Below, piece by piece: positions 39,601 through 48,145 of a stretch of DNA of 64,000 nucleotides; the first letter of the stretch is position 1, and each line of letters begins with the position of its first letter. Both the position numbers and the translations under genes were made by a program. Under the pieces are notes generated by a model. The model was not told the origin of the DNA, made no database searches, and was given only the letters and a program-made list of their open reading frames with translations. Origin of the DNA: Ruminococcus sp. (GTDB lineage Bacteria; Bacillota; Clostridia; Oscillospirales; Ruminococcaceae); contig NZ_JAHZAX010000009.1 of NCBI RefSeq assembly GCF_019423705.1, positions 1 through 64,000 of the forward strand, given 5' to 3'.

Positions 39601-42536
39601 GTTACTAAATGTCTATTGTTACTTTCGCCTTGATAATATTTTCTCGTTGCAGTATTACCGCACTTGATAAGGTCAGTCAGCGTGATCGTATCACCAATTG
39701 CAAGGTCAAGTGCCTTTGGATTTACCTCAACTGTGTACCTGATCTCACAACCATCTTTCGCAGCATTAGACTCTTTCGCTATATTCTTTTCCTTAACAGT
39801 CTGCGTCTGCGATATCTCCGAATAACCATTATTGATATCTTGGAGCTTGTTATTGAAATCAATGTAGCCCTTAGTGTTGATAGCGTTTCTTACATCCTCG
39901 ACCTTTGCGATCGTACTGTAAAAGATCTCCCACTTGTATGTTTTATTTGCTATGATCTTAAAATGTACTTTGCCATCAGCATAGCTATAACTTCCGTACC
40001 ATTTGCTCTTATTGGTATCAAGATAACTTATATTGCGATCTGCGTCTTCAGGTCCGCCATTGAACTTGAGGTAATCAGCATTTTCATAAAGTATCATACC
40101 ATCAGGCAAAGTATCAACAAGATCGATAGTATCTTTGTCAGTATACTTAGCCGACTCATTGACCACGATCTTCCAATCGAACCTGTAATACTTCACGCCG
40201 TCAATAGTCACAGTCGGCAGAGACTTCAGATCCTTCACGGAATTGTCAGCCGAACCCGTCTCAGCGTCAAGCTTCTGATAAGGAGTGTCACCTTTGTCCT
40301 TGATGTCAAAAGTGCCGTCCTTCTCGATAGCCTTATTATTATAGTGAGCCGTGTTCTTGAAACTTATCTTAGTTCCCTGCTCAACGGCCTTAACATCTAT
40401 CTTGCCCTCATATGTGACCCTGATATTGCAAACATTGTCAAGCGCATCAATATCAGCAAATTTTATCGCATAAGACTTTTCGTCAGGCTCAACCGTCAGT
40501 GTATACCAGTTGTTAGGAACTTCCTTGTAATTATAATCGTTTTTATCATTATAAAACAGCTTGAAAGTATCCTTAGAGATCGTCTGATAAAGAGTCTTGC
40601 CATCCTTGTCAGCCGCAGTCATCTCATCGGTGATAGTGTTGTTTCTGAAATTGCCCTTAGTATGCTTGAGCTCAACAGTCCAAGGCACCTTGACATACTC
40701 GCCGTCCTGCGTTACATTATCGAACCACTTGTTGTCGCTGTCAGTCGGCTCATATGTAACTGTCTTTGTATCAGTAAGTCCGCCAAAGTCGACCTTATTC
40801 TCATAATCCTTCTTCACGCTGATACCAGCATTATTCTCAATATCCGTGACCTTAGTCACATATTCGATATTGACCCTAGTCGCATCGCCAACGTCCGGCA
40901 AAATTATTTTGCCATTCGCAGCGTCAACTTTAACATCAATAGTCTTACCGTCAGCCGTAACTTTAAGTGTTCCGTCCTTGATATGCTTGAACATTTCATC
41001 CGTAACAGGCATATCCTTGAATGTGACCTTTTCGTCAAACTTATCAATAGTGATAGACCACTTGATCTCGCCGTTAACGCCGTCAGAAGTCGAACCGTCC
41101 TTCTTTACTGCGAACTTAGTGCTCTTAACAGTAGCAGAAGCGTACTTGCCATCGTAGTCATTAGTAGTTCCAGGCGGCTGCAGTCTGACTTCATTCTTGT
41201 TGTCGACCTGTGTCTTATCAAGCGGTGTCTTGTAAGTCAAAGTCAGCTTGCTGTCCTTTGTGCTTCCAAGTGTAAGCTTGTTGCCATCTCGGGTGAATGT
41301 AACATTTTGACTGTTGCTGTCAACCAGTTTGATATCCGTCGTATCATTTTTAGCAAACGCACTATCTCTCAGAATATATCCATTAAGATCAGCACCAAGC
41401 CTGTTGTCAACAGTTATCGTCCATTCAACTGTGTTATTATTGTAATCAGCCTTGCCCGACTTCTTGACGGAATCATAATCGCCGATCCAAGTTCTGCCCT
41501 CAACGGTTGCGTTCTTGTCACCATCATATTTAAGCTTTGCACTGTTAGTAACATTCGTGCCATAACCTAAAACGAGGTCAGAGCTATCAGGATAAGGCGT
41601 TGTGTAAGTGATCGTTACTTCTTTTTCCTTACAGCCCTCAGCAAAAACGAACTTTCCGGCTTCATTGACCGAACCGGCTTCCGCAGGAACAACAGTAATA
41701 ATTGAAGCCTTTGCAAACTGTTCGTCCTCGATCTCGTTAAGAACACCGCTTATCGGGTTCGTGACCGTTATCTTCCAAGTTATCGTCTTACTGTCAGCAT
41801 TATTCGTACCGGTCTTCTCAAGACCCATCGTCAGCGGTTTAAAGCCTTTAACTTCAACCTTTTTGTTACCAAAAAAAACGTCAGATTTGTTGTCAAGTTC
41901 ATTATCTTTACGTTTGAGTGTTGCATCAAATTCGACTTTACCAGTTATCGCCGAACTCTTGTTCTTCTCCGCATAATCGGGAATAAACTCAATAAAAATG
42001 TACTTTTCACCTTTGATCTCAATGATCTTATAGTGACCCGAAACATTCTCTTCACCCAAATCAGCGTCTGGATTTGAGTAACTGTCATCCTTGATAGTTC
42101 CCCAACCATTAGCAGGCAAACCGCCCTCTGGTATCTTGACATTTCCGTCTACCTTGCAGAAAACAAATCTGTCTTTCAAAGCACCTTGAGCAAAGTTAAA
42201 ATCGACCCTGAATGATACATCTCTCGTTTCATCAGCGCCTGTACCGGTACCAGAATAGTTCTTATCATTACCTGCATTATCCTTGGCTATCGAAGCATCT
42301 GATGGATCGAATATATCAAAGCTTTGCTCCTTACCATTCATATCGGTAAAAGTAACTTTGCTGTCATTCGCCAGCACCACAACATCATCTTTCGTCGCAC
42401 TAATGGCAGGCATTATCAAGCTCGATACCACCGATATCACAACGACTACCGAGAGCACAAGACCGCATAACCTGCTGCGCCGCTTTCTGGTGCCGCTGTC
42501 AGCGTATTCTTGGAGCTTCATTCCAAAATTCTGCAA
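36678..42536 (-). CDS. Giant LPxTG adhesin, pilus tip protein
   Basis: A 1,952-residue secreted protein. The start is a TTG at 42536 with GGGAGG 8-9 bases upstream; the next ATG (42521) is too far from it. A signal/anchor (about 18-47) leads to a long N-terminal array of Cna-type adhesin-like domains (to about 1,250, many with W-K/S-I-T-V strands such as VEWTITVDNRLGADLNG), then Cna-B domains (DKVWSDGSENHTSDKVEFKLW in pieces, IKNWKDENGNALAE, KKVWSDGDSGHSGD), a Gly/Ser-rich insertion near 1,690-1,830, and LPTTGG near 1,914. Likely the host- or fibre-binding tip. Confidence 0.92.
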   Translation of the reverse strand: MQNFGMKLQEYADSGTRKRRSRLCGLVLSVVVVISVVSSLIMPAISATKDDVVVLANDSKVTFTDMNGKEQSFDIFDPSDASIAKDNAGNDKNYSGTGTGADETRDVSFRVDFNFAQGALKDRFVFCKVDGNVKIPEGGLPANGWGTIKDDSYSNPDADLGEENVSGHYKIIEIKGEKYIFIEFIPDYAEKNKSSAITGKVEFDATLKRKDNELDNKSDVFFGNKKVEVKGFKPLTMGLEKTGTNNADSKTITWKITVTNPISGVLNEIEDEQFAKASIITVVPAEAGSVNEAGKFVFAEGCKEKEVTITYTTPYPDSSDLVLGYGTNVTNSAKLKYDGDKNATVEGRTWIGDYDSVKKSGKADYNNNTVEWTITVDNRLGADLNGYILRDSAFAKNDTTDIKLVDSNSQNVTFTRDGNKLTLGSTKDSKLTLTYKTPLDKTQVDNKNEVRLQPPGTTNDYDGKYASATVKSTKFAVKKDGSTSDGVNGEIKWSITIDKFDEKVTFKDMPVTDEMFKHIKDGTLKVTADGKTIDVKVDAANGKIILPDVGDATRVNIEYVTKVTDIENNAGISVKKDYENKVDFGGLTDTKTVTYEPTDSDNKWFDNVTQDGEYVKVPWTVELKHTKGNFRNNTITDEMTAADKDGKTLYQTISKDTFKLFYNDKNDYNYKEVPNNWYTLTVEPDEKSYAIKFADIDALDNVCNIRVTYEGKIDVKAVEQGTKISFKNTAHYNNKAIEKDGTFDIKDKGDTPYQKLDAETGSADNSVKDLKSLPTVTIDGVKYYRFDWKIVVNESAKYTDKDTIDLVDTLPDGMILYENADYLKFNGGPEDADRNISYLDTNKSKWYGSYSYADGKVHFKIIANKTYKWEIFYSTIAKVEDVRNAINTKGYIDFNNKLQDINNGYSEISQTQTVKEKNIAKESNAAKDGCEIRYTVEVNPKALDLAIGDTITLTDLIKCGNTATRKYYQGESNNRHLVTDTIYIDGNSAADIQLKNIKITDMSTGNVLTTDEYSYTLAEDAPKSVQYTSTSKLISCSKDQVAFYVTPQSGAEGSSSEITVELPSSAGDGVINHYYVACGYMSGGYFKTISGVNSNYGLNAKQVTIPLDVSNKYIEGADQMCFQVQLDLTNASPDITGTITDFVKTNPVFNKVHREYAKKMELTVPDSKYLKIEYTYSGHPANAEDAKNESFVVDAINNISFDTDLAATTDNDSANNSFELLDQSKGTSSTVEPFEIEKVDGGDYSLKLNASFKLWKYAKIGEGENATYGWLPATKFTLNPVNNRKVVVWGTDDDTSQELAEEFEVKSTEDCALQLEPPIQTGQTQTGYLYKLVETKAQDGYQLDDTPIYFAYRVAPEKLPNNIKTSDYQFVQNGDVFKITNLVDKVTIEADKVWSDGSENHTSDKVEFKLWKSTTKISSGLPTDAVKVDRDSKGDRITNPVELSDGKWSYTWPSLSGCEKVGNTYKQLYYYIEETRTDSTTQKTYTAVYEGNAARKSGTIKVTNMTGLTIIKNWKDENGNALAENEIRQDSIDVDIYQSTVAPNSPTRVNGDNGLPTDCKKVNTVKLEKAKNWKTVIDNLLKDDGAGNTYYYYVLEQSVPKGFGVTYTYANNAQSIGTATITNSIATVDVDKVNVKLKKVWSDGDSGHSGDTLTFNVYRSLDKNDVPSNFNSFTGDVTQNVKFEVNYNQNGKTGTMANDGNISDSYLITSGGDGNFTFGLSNAWITGNCGAIKLVKSNGDVIDEIKCTSKNGNDLTWDKTSKYMSVGYSENSSGSVVTLKLSNISDDITVKAEFQGDSSSKYSLTANQTVSGGNITPKDNDNPYSGADDGNKFLWKTVTVTATDNWSADIELEKTNNRGQTYYYWFEEVKLGETDISKTNYIPYYRYNGTTDSCIDLTKTGQSIQVYNKFVRRTGKLPTTGGRGVAGFVVAGGALSATAAALLIAKRRRKER

Positions 42537-42597
42537 AACAGCTTCCTCCCTTCTGATCTTATTCCTATGATCTTGCTATCCATTCTCTCCGCCTCCG

Positions 42598-43209
42598 TCA
42601 ATCAACTCCGCCGACTTTTTTCAGCGGTGCGATCCTGAAAGCAACCTTTCCAATGACCGCCTCTTCGGCAATGCAGCCTATCCTCTTTGTACGGCTGTCT
42701 ACCGAAGTGGCTCTGTGGTCACCCATAACGAAGATCCTTTCGTCCGGCACTTGATAAGGCATTTCTATATCGCACTCACCCAGCGCCTTTTCATCTATAT
42801 AAGGCTCGTCCAGCACCTTGCCGTTTACATAGACCGTGCCGTCGTCCTTGATATCAACTGTATCCCCTGCCACAGCGATAACACGCTTTAGCAGTATCTT
42901 ATTATTATAATAGAACGCAACAATATCGCCCTTGTCGAACTTTCCTCTCTTGCGGCATACCACAAGCTCGTCATTTTCAAGCGTAGGCGTCATACTCGTT
43001 CCCGTAACTCTCAGCACAGGCAGAAAGAGCATTGATATTATAACAGCCAGTGCCGCCACCACAAGCAGCGAAGCTATCGTGCTGCGAAGCACCCTCTGAT
43101 ATTCCCTGCGGCTGCGCCTCTTTGTAACAACAGCCTCAAGCACTTCCACATCGGGCATTTCAAGCTGGCTGACCGCCCCGTTCTCAGAGCCGTTCACACT
43201 AACTTTCAC
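42598..43209 (-). CDS. lepB: Signal peptidase I, pilus-associated
   Basis: A 203-residue signal peptidase with one membrane anchor (about 43-67), catalytic Ser72 in VTGTSMTPTLEND and Lys108 in LLKRVIAVAGD, plus GDHRATSVDSR. It cuts signal peptides of exported proteins; its place in the pilus operon suggests it serves the pilins, as in other Gram-positive pilus islands. The start is GTG at 43209, nine bases after GGAGG, overlapping the upstream gene by 11 bases. Confidence 0.92.
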   Translation of the reverse strand: MKVSVNGSENGAVSQLEMPDVEVLEAVVTKRRSRREYQRVLRSTIASLLVVAALAVIISMLFLPVLRVTGTSMTPTLENDELVVCRKRGKFDKGDIVAFYYNNKILLKRVIAVAGDTVDIKDDGTVYVNGKVLDEPYIDEKALGECDIEMPYQVPDERIFVMGDHRATSVDSRTKRIGCIAEEAVIGKVAFRIAPLKKVGGVD

Positions 43210-43432
43210 CCTCAGCTACCTCCGCCTCAGTCTGTATGTTATCGTTTTCACATCGTCCGTTTGACACCGCCCGCTCGATCCTTTCCAGCCGCTCAACGAT
43301 ATCTTCCTTATTAATAAGGAGCTCTTTGAGCCGCTCATTCTCTTTCACAAGCGAGTCATATTCCTTTCTGAGACTGAACATCAACTCCAGCAGTTCGCCC
43401 TTAGAAAGTCTGTTCAATTCTTTCTCAGTCAT
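43199..43432 (-). CDS. Small coiled-coil protein, first gene of pilus operon
   Basis: A 77-residue acidic protein, MTEKELNRLSKGELLELMFS..., with heptads through about residue 60 (LRKEYDSLVKENERLKELL, then IVERLERIERAVSN). No signal peptide or DNA-binding motif. It lies just after the operon promoter and overlaps the signal peptidase gene. It could be a cytoplasmic pilus-assembly or regulatory partner. No family assigned with confidence. Confidence 0.75.
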   Translation of the reverse strand: MTEKELNRLSKGELLELMFSLRKEYDSLVKENERLKELLINKEDIVERLERIERAVSNGRCENDNIQTEAEVAEGES

Positions 43433-43453
43433 TATATTCTCCTGTTCATATAT

Positions 43454-43469
43454 TAAGGCAATTTTGCCT
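43454..43469. promoter_or_regulatory. Palindrome in pilus operon leader
   Basis: AAGGCAATTTTGCCTT, 16 bases and nearly symmetric, lies between the transcription start expected from the promoter at 43482-43510 and the first ATG. A candidate operator, or RNA hairpin, controlling pilus expression. Confidence 0.55.
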
Positions 43470-43481
43470 TCTATTTATACA

Positions 43482-43510
43482 TATTATAACATTACGTTTT
43501 TCTCTTGTCA
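43482..43510 (-). promoter_or_regulatory. Consensus promoter of pilus operon
   Basis: On the minus strand TTGACA, a 17-base spacer and TATAAT: a perfect vegetative promoter, about 50 bases before the first gene. Confidence 0.88.
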
Positions 43511-43986
43511 ATCCCATAAAACCGCAGAAGACCTGTTCACTGGCTTTACTTTATTTAAAATTTTCTAACACTTTTATTGTTATTTTCGCTTGAGAATTTC
43601 CAATTTCAAATTACACACATAAGCCCATCATATGATCCCCATCTTAAAAACCGCCTGTTTTAATATACTTTTTCATCTATCCCTACCGCCCTGCTATGAA
43701 TACCTTTGTCCCGTTTTCGTAAACCCAATGTTCAAATTTTTATATCAAACTATACCTCATCACTATTTATTAATATTTTCTGAATATTGCCGCATTTTAT
43801 TAATTGCACTTAACATATTTACATGTATAAACTTTGCTGTACAAATTATCGCCCACTATTTTCTGACAAGTTTATACGCTTTACACATCAAATCCGCAAA
43901 ACAGCGCAAAAAATGACCCCTCAGAGAATCCTCCAAGGGGTCAGATATATGCAATTAAATTATGCAGAAAAAGCTGTCAAGTAAAA
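43511..43986. other. AT-rich intergenic region upstream of pilus operon
   Basis: About 475 bases. Apart from the terminator at 43908-43943, I see no convincing gene; a 94-codon plus-strand frame here lacks a ribosome site and reads as hydrophobic chance sequence. Confidence 0.6.
43908..43943 (-). terminator. Terminator of the GGGtGRT operon
   Basis: On the minus strand TGACCCCTTGGAGG and TCTGAGGGGTCA pair around a short loop, followed by TTTTTT. Confidence 0.9.
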
Positions 43987-44985
43987 TTACTTCATAGCCT
44001 CTTCAACTGCAACTGCACAAGCAACAGTAGCGCCTACCATTGGGTTGTTACCCATACCGATAAGACCCATCATCTCAACGTGTGCAGGAACTGAAGAAGA
44101 ACCGGCAAACTGAGCGTCGCTGTGCATTCTTCCCATTGTATCAGTCATACCATAAGAAGCAGGACCGGCAGCCATATTATCTGGGTGCAGAGTTCTACCT
44201 GTTCCTCCGCCGGAAGCAACTGAGAAGTACTTCTTGCCCTTCTCAAGTCTTTCCTTCTTGTATGTACCTGCAACTGGGTGCTGGAATCTTGTTGGGTTAG
44301 TTGAGTTACCTGTGATAGATACGTCAACATTTTCCTTCCACATAATAGCAACGCCTTCTGTAACGTCGTTAGCACCGTAGCAGTTAACCTTAGCTCTCAG
44401 ACCGTCGGAATAAGCCTTGCGGAATACTTCCTTAACTTCGCCTGTGTAGTAATCCATCTCTGTCTCAACATATGTGAAGCCGTTGATCCTTGCGATGATC
44501 TGTGCAGCGTCCTTGCCAAGACCGTTAAGAATAACTCTCAGAGGCTTTGTTCTAACCTTGTTTGCCTTCTCAGCGATACCGATAGCACCCTCAGCAGCAG
44601 CGAATGACTCGTGACCTGCAAGGAATGCGAAGCACTCTGTATCCTCTTCAAGAAGCATCTTGCCGAGGTTACCGTGACCAAGACCAACCTTTCTCTGGTC
44701 AGCAACAGAACCAGGGATACAGAAAGCCTGAAGACCTTCACCGATAGCAGCAGCAGCGTCAGCAGCTCTTGTGCAGCCCTTCTTGATAGCGATAGCGCAG
44801 CCTACTGTGTAAGCCCACTTAGCGTTCTCAAAGCAGATAGGCTGAATGCCTTCAACAAGCTTGTAAATGTCAAGACCCTTAGCCTTGCAAACATCAGCGC
44901 ACTCTTCAATAGTGTTGATGCCGTACTGATTGATAACAGCAAGGATCTGTTTTTCTCTTCTCTCGTATGATTCAAATAAAGCCAT
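43987..44985 (-). CDS. GGGtGRT protein, unknown function
   Basis: A 332-residue protein of the family named for its motif, seen here as SVASGGGTGRTLHPDN. Other conserved stretches are CIPGSVADQRKVGLGHGNLG, FLAGHESFAAAEGAIGIAE and MMGLIGMGNNPMVGATVACAVAVEEAMK in pieces. It has five or more Cys but no classic Fe-S motif. It is encoded 15 bases after an IscU-like scaffold protein; the pair is recurrent in Clostridia, but its biochemical role is not known to me. Confidence 0.88.
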   Translation of the reverse strand: MALFESYERREKQILAVINQYGINTIEECADVCKAKGLDIYKLVEGIQPICFENAKWAYTVGCAIAIKKGCTRAADAAAAIGEGLQAFCIPGSVADQRKVGLGHGNLGKMLLEEDTECFAFLAGHESFAAAEGAIGIAEKANKVRTKPLRVILNGLGKDAAQIIARINGFTYVETEMDYYTGEVKEVFRKAYSDGLRAKVNCYGANDVTEGVAIMWKENVDVSITGNSTNPTRFQHPVAGTYKKERLEKGKKYFSVASGGGTGRTLHPDNMAAGPASYGMTDTMGRMHSDAQFAGSSSVPAHVEMMGLIGMGNNPMVGATVACAVAVEEAMK

Positions 44986-45000
44986 TGTTACAAATCCTCC

Positions 45001-45693
45001 TTATTCTTTTCTTGGGTCAACGATCTTAACTGCATCAGCAACTCTGCCGTACTGACCCTGAGCCTTCTCGAACGCTGTGTTAGCGTCGTCGCCGGCCTTG
45101 ATGAAGTCCATCATCTTGCCGAAGTTTACAAACTTGTAGCCGATGATCTCATCATCTTCATTAAGTGCAAGACCTGTAACATAACCGTCTGTCATTTCAA
45201 GGTATCTAGGACCCTTAGCAAGTGTACCATACATAGTACCGACCTGTGAACGGAGACCCTTACCGAGATCTTCAAGACCAGCGCCTACTACAAGACCGCC
45301 CTCAGAGAACGCACTCTGTGAACGACCGTAAACGATCTGGAGGAAGAGCTCTCTCATAGCTGTGTTGATAGCGTCGCAAACGAGGTCTGTGTTAAGAGCC
45401 TCGAGAACAGTTCTGCCTGGGAGGATCTCAGATGCCATAGCAGCTGAGTGTGTCATACCGGAACATCCGATAGTCTCAACGAGACATTCCTGGATAACGC
45501 CTTCCTTAACATTAAGTGTAAGCTTGCAGCAGCCCTGCTGTGGTGCACACCAGCCGATACCGTGAGTAAAGCCGGAGATATCCTTAACTTCCTTAGCCTT
45601 TACCCATTTAGCCTCCTCTGGTATTGGAGCAGCGCCGTGAGCAACGCCCTGAGCGATAGGGCACATTGTTTCAACTTCGTGAGAATAAACCAT
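45001..45693 (-). CDS. IscU/NifU-N-like scaffold protein paired with GGGtGRT
   Basis: A 230-residue protein with an IscU-like core: LTVKEGVIQECLVETIGCSGMTHSAAMASEIL spread over two strands, where the Cys of IGCSGM and that of APQQGCCK could hold a cluster. A C-terminal half (YLEMTDGYVTGLALNEDDEI and on) is extra to normal IscU (about 130 residues). No sulfur donor (IscS/SufS) is adjacent. The operon has its own promoter with a palindrome over its start. Role in Fe-S or metal handling is inferred from the fold only. Confidence 0.83.
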   Translation of the reverse strand: MVYSHEVETMCPIAQGVAHGAAPIPEEAKWVKAKEVKDISGFTHGIGWCAPQQGCCKLTLNVKEGVIQECLVETIGCSGMTHSAAMASEILPGRTVLEALNTDLVCDAINTAMRELFLQIVYGRSQSAFSEGGLVVGAGLEDLGKGLRSQVGTMYGTLAKGPRYLEMTDGYVTGLALNEDDEIIGYKFVNFGKMMDFIKAGDDANTAFEKAQGQYGRVADAVKIVDPRKE

Positions 45694-45722
45694 TATTTAC
45701 ATAACTCCTCTCAAATAATTTT

Positions 45723-45750
45723 GGTGTAAATGATGTATTTTACATACACC
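45723..45750. promoter_or_regulatory. 28-base imperfect palindrome at the GGGtGRT promoter
   Basis: On the plus strand it begins GGTGTAAATGATG and ends TTTTACATACACC, with outer GGTGTA/TACACC arms and inner TGTAAA-like/TTTACA arms. It directly follows the -10 (45754-45759 on plus), covering the start site, so a bound regulator would block transcription. Confidence 0.65.
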
Positions 45751-45753
45751 TAC

Positions 45754-45782
45754 ATTATACCTCATATTTTATCATTTTTCAA
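45754..45782 (-). promoter_or_regulatory. Promoter of the IscU-like/GGGtGRT operon
   Basis: On the minus strand TTGAAA, a 17-base spacer and TATAAT, about 60 bases before the ATG. Confidence 0.82.
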
Positions 45783-46132
45783 GTCGTTTTTCACATTTTT
45801 AATATTTTTTACACAATATCCGCCATTCATAATTGAATAAAGCACCGCACAATACTATTATAAGTGTCCAAAAGCATAGATAAATGGGCTGTCGGGGACG
45901 CCAGCCCCTACACATACATTTGATCGTCAAATAGATTTATGAATGTAGGGGACGGCAAGGTCGTCCCCTTGGATGGCGTCCTCGACGTCCCACCTGCTCT
46001 CTGCCTAATGTGTAAATGCTCTTTCTGTCGATAATCCACATTGTCAACACACCGTAAGTTAACATTTTCCCAAAACGTCTAATTTCATTGAAATTTTACC
46101 CATTAAGATTTGTTAAAAAACTGTTACACCTA
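45783..46132. repeat. Intergenic region with GTAGGGG-type hairpin repeats
   Basis: About 350 bases between divergent operons. Two copies of the dispersed hairpin family lie here: 45886-45911 (GGGCTGTCGGGGACGCCAG then CCCCTAC) and 45944-45991 (GTAGGGGACGGCAAGG, GTCGTCCCC, then GGCGTCCTCGACGTCCCA). No gene seen. Confidence 0.7.
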
Positions 46133-46160
46133 TTGATAAATTTTCAAAATGTGTTATAAT
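46133..46160 (+). promoter_or_regulatory. Promoter of phosphoglucomutase
   Basis: TTGATA (46133-46138), 16-base spacer, TATAAT (46155-46160), 55 bases before the start. Confidence 0.75.
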
Positions 46161-46215
46161 GTAAGGTATAGAATTGTGCATTTAGTAAAAAAATATTTTA
46201 TGAGGTGATTTGACA

Positions 46216-47934
46216 ATGACAGAAATGGAATTATATAAGCTTTGGTGCGAAAAGGCCGTTGACGACCCTGACCTTCAGACAGAGCTTAAATCTATCGAAG
46301 GCGACGAAGCCGCTATTCAGGACAGATTTTACAGAGACCTTGAATTCGGTACAGGCGGACTCAGAGGCGTTATCGGCGCAGGCGCTTACAGACTCAACGT
46401 TTATACTATCAGACGTGCTACACAGGGTCTTGCCGACTATGTGAACGGCGCATTTGAAAACGGCAGCGTTGCTATCGCTTACGACAGCCGTATCAAGTCC
46501 GACAAGTTCGCTAAGGAAGCTGCCGCAGTTTTGGCTGCAAACGGTATCAAGGTATATATCTATTCAGAGCTTATGCCAACTCCAATGCTTTCTTGGGCTG
46601 TTAGAGAGCTCAAGTGTCAGGCAGGTATAGTTATCACAGCTTCACATAACCCTGCAAAGTACAATGGTTATAAAGTATACGGCGAGGACGGCTGCCAGAT
46701 CACTCTCGACGTTGCAAATACAGTTATCGGCAAGATCAACGCTGTTGAAATGTTCGGCGGCGCTAAGGTCATCGACTTTGAGGACGGTATCAAGTCCGGC
46801 AAGATCGAATATATCAAGCAGGAAGTTATCGACAAATACCTCGATAAGGTGGCTCAGCAGGGCGTACATACTGACCTCGTTGCTGACAGCGGCCTCAAGG
46901 TAGTTTATACTCCTCTTAACGGTACAGGTAATAAGCCTGTAAGAGCTATCCTCAAGAAGATCGGTATCAAGGAAGTTACAGTCGTTCCTGAGCAGGAAAA
47001 CCCAGACGGAAACTTCCCAACTTGCCCATTCCCTAACCCTGAGATCAAGGAAGCTCTTGCAAAGGGACTCGAGCTCTGCAAGACTGTTAAGCCTGACCTC
47101 CTACTCGCAACAGACCCAGACTGCGACAGAGTTGGTATCGCTGTTCCTGATCCGGACGGTAATTACGTTCTCTTCAGCGGTAACGAAGTAGGCGCAATGC
47201 TCCTCAAGTATATCTGTCAGGAAAGAACAGCCCTCGGCACAATACCAAAGAACCCTGTTGCCGTAAAGACTATCGTTACAACAGATATCTGTAAAAAGAT
47301 CGCTGCCGAGTACGGCGTTGAGCTTAGAGAAGTCCTCACAGGCTTCAAGTTCATCGGCGAGCAGATCGGCTTCCTCGAGAAGGACGGTGAGGACAGCAGA
47401 TATATCTTCGGCTTTGAAGAGAGCTACGGCTACCTCGCAGGCTCATATGTAAGAGATAAGGACGCCGTTGTAGGTTCAATGCTCATCTGCGAAATGGCTG
47501 CATTCTACCGCACAAAGGGTATCTCACTCCTCCAGGCAAGAGAAGATATGTATAAGAAGTACGGCAATTACCGCCACAGCCAGAAGTCATTCCAGTGCGA
47601 AGGCGCAAGCGGTATGGAGAGAATGAAGGAAATAATGGCCAACCTCAGAACAAACCCACCAAAGGCTATCGGCGGCCTCAAGGTAGTTGACATCGCCGAC
47701 TACCTCGCTTCCGAGGAAACAAACCTCGAAACAGGCACTAAGACAGTTCTCACTCTGCCAAAGTCCGACGTTATCGCATTCAAGCTCGAGCAGGGCGCAA
47801 GCGTAATAATCAGACCTTCCGGCACAGAGCCAAAGATCAAGGCATATTACACAACTATCGGTGAAACAAGAGCCGACGCAGAAGCACAGGAAGAAAAGCT
47901 CGTTGAAGACTTCAAGGGCATTCTCGGCTTCTAA
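46216..47934 (+). CDS. pgm: Phospho-sugar mutase, phosphoglucomutase type
   Basis: A 572-residue alpha-D-phosphohexomutase interconverting glucose-1- and glucose-6-phosphate. Signs: the sugar-loop FGTGGLRGVIGAG, the active Ser in GIVITASHNPAKYNGYK, the metal loop LATDPDCDRVGIA, GFEESYGYLAG, and the phosphate-binding IIRPSGTEPKIKAYY. The ATG at 46216 has GAGGTGA seven bases upstream. It stands alone, linking glycogen/cell-wall sugars with glycolysis. Confidence 0.95.
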   Translation: MTEMELYKLWCEKAVDDPDLQTELKSIEGDEAAIQDRFYRDLEFGTGGLRGVIGAGAYRLNVYTIRRATQGLADYVNGAFENGSVAIAYDSRIKSDKFAKEAAAVLAANGIKVYIYSELMPTPMLSWAVRELKCQAGIVITASHNPAKYNGYKVYGEDGCQITLDVANTVIGKINAVEMFGGAKVIDFEDGIKSGKIEYIKQEVIDKYLDKVAQQGVHTDLVADSGLKVVYTPLNGTGNKPVRAILKKIGIKEVTVVPEQENPDGNFPTCPFPNPEIKEALAKGLELCKTVKPDLLLATDPDCDRVGIAVPDPDGNYVLFSGNEVGAMLLKYICQERTALGTIPKNPVAVKTIVTTDICKKIAAEYGVELREVLTGFKFIGEQIGFLEKDGEDSRYIFGFEESYGYLAGSYVRDKDAVVGSMLICEMAAFYRTKGISLLQAREDMYKKYGNYRHSQKSFQCEGASGMERMKEIMANLRTNPPKAIGGLKVVDIADYLASEETNLETGTKTVLTLPKSDVIAFKLEQGASVIIRPSGTEPKIKAYYTTIGETRADAEAQEEKLVEDFKGILGF

Positions 47935-47967
47935 TAAATAAAAGATAAAACGCAAAAGCGTAACATA

Positions 47968-48000
47968 AAGAGCAGACATTTTTGTTGTCTGCTCTTTTTT
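47968..48000 (+). terminator. Terminator of phosphoglucomutase
   Basis: AAGAGCAGACA, a TTTTTGT loop, TGTCTGCTCTT and a T-run. Confidence 0.92.
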
Positions 48001-48078
48001 GTTTTTGCAAAAAACAAAGGCGACCCAAACGAGCCGCCCATAAAAACTATAATAATAGACAAAGCGAAAGCAAGTCAA

Positions 48079-48145
48079 GCGAACGAAGTTCGCAACGAAA
48101 AATATCATCGCCGCAGGCGATCCCTTCATTCCTCATTCCTCACTT
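48079..48145. repeat. Repeat cluster at the 3' end of the AraC gene
   Basis: Three parts: GCGAACGAAGTTCGC (48079-48093) and ATCGCCGCAGGCGAT (48107-48121), both palindromic, then a shorter relative of the 33-bp repeat (48123-48145; minus strand AAGTGAGGAATGAGGAATG). The last part overlaps the TAA stop of the AraC gene. Confidence 0.7.

Noticed and set aside
39609..41570. 653-codon plus-strand ORF opposite the giant adhesin
   Set aside because: It lies wholly antisense to a clear LPxTG protein, has no ribosome site and its Ile/Leu/Arg/Ser-rich composition is the shadow of the adhesin's codons.
43632..43916. 94-codon hydrophobic ORF upstream of the pilus operon
   Set aside because: No ribosome site or promoter; AT-rich chance frame that runs into the terminator of the next operon.
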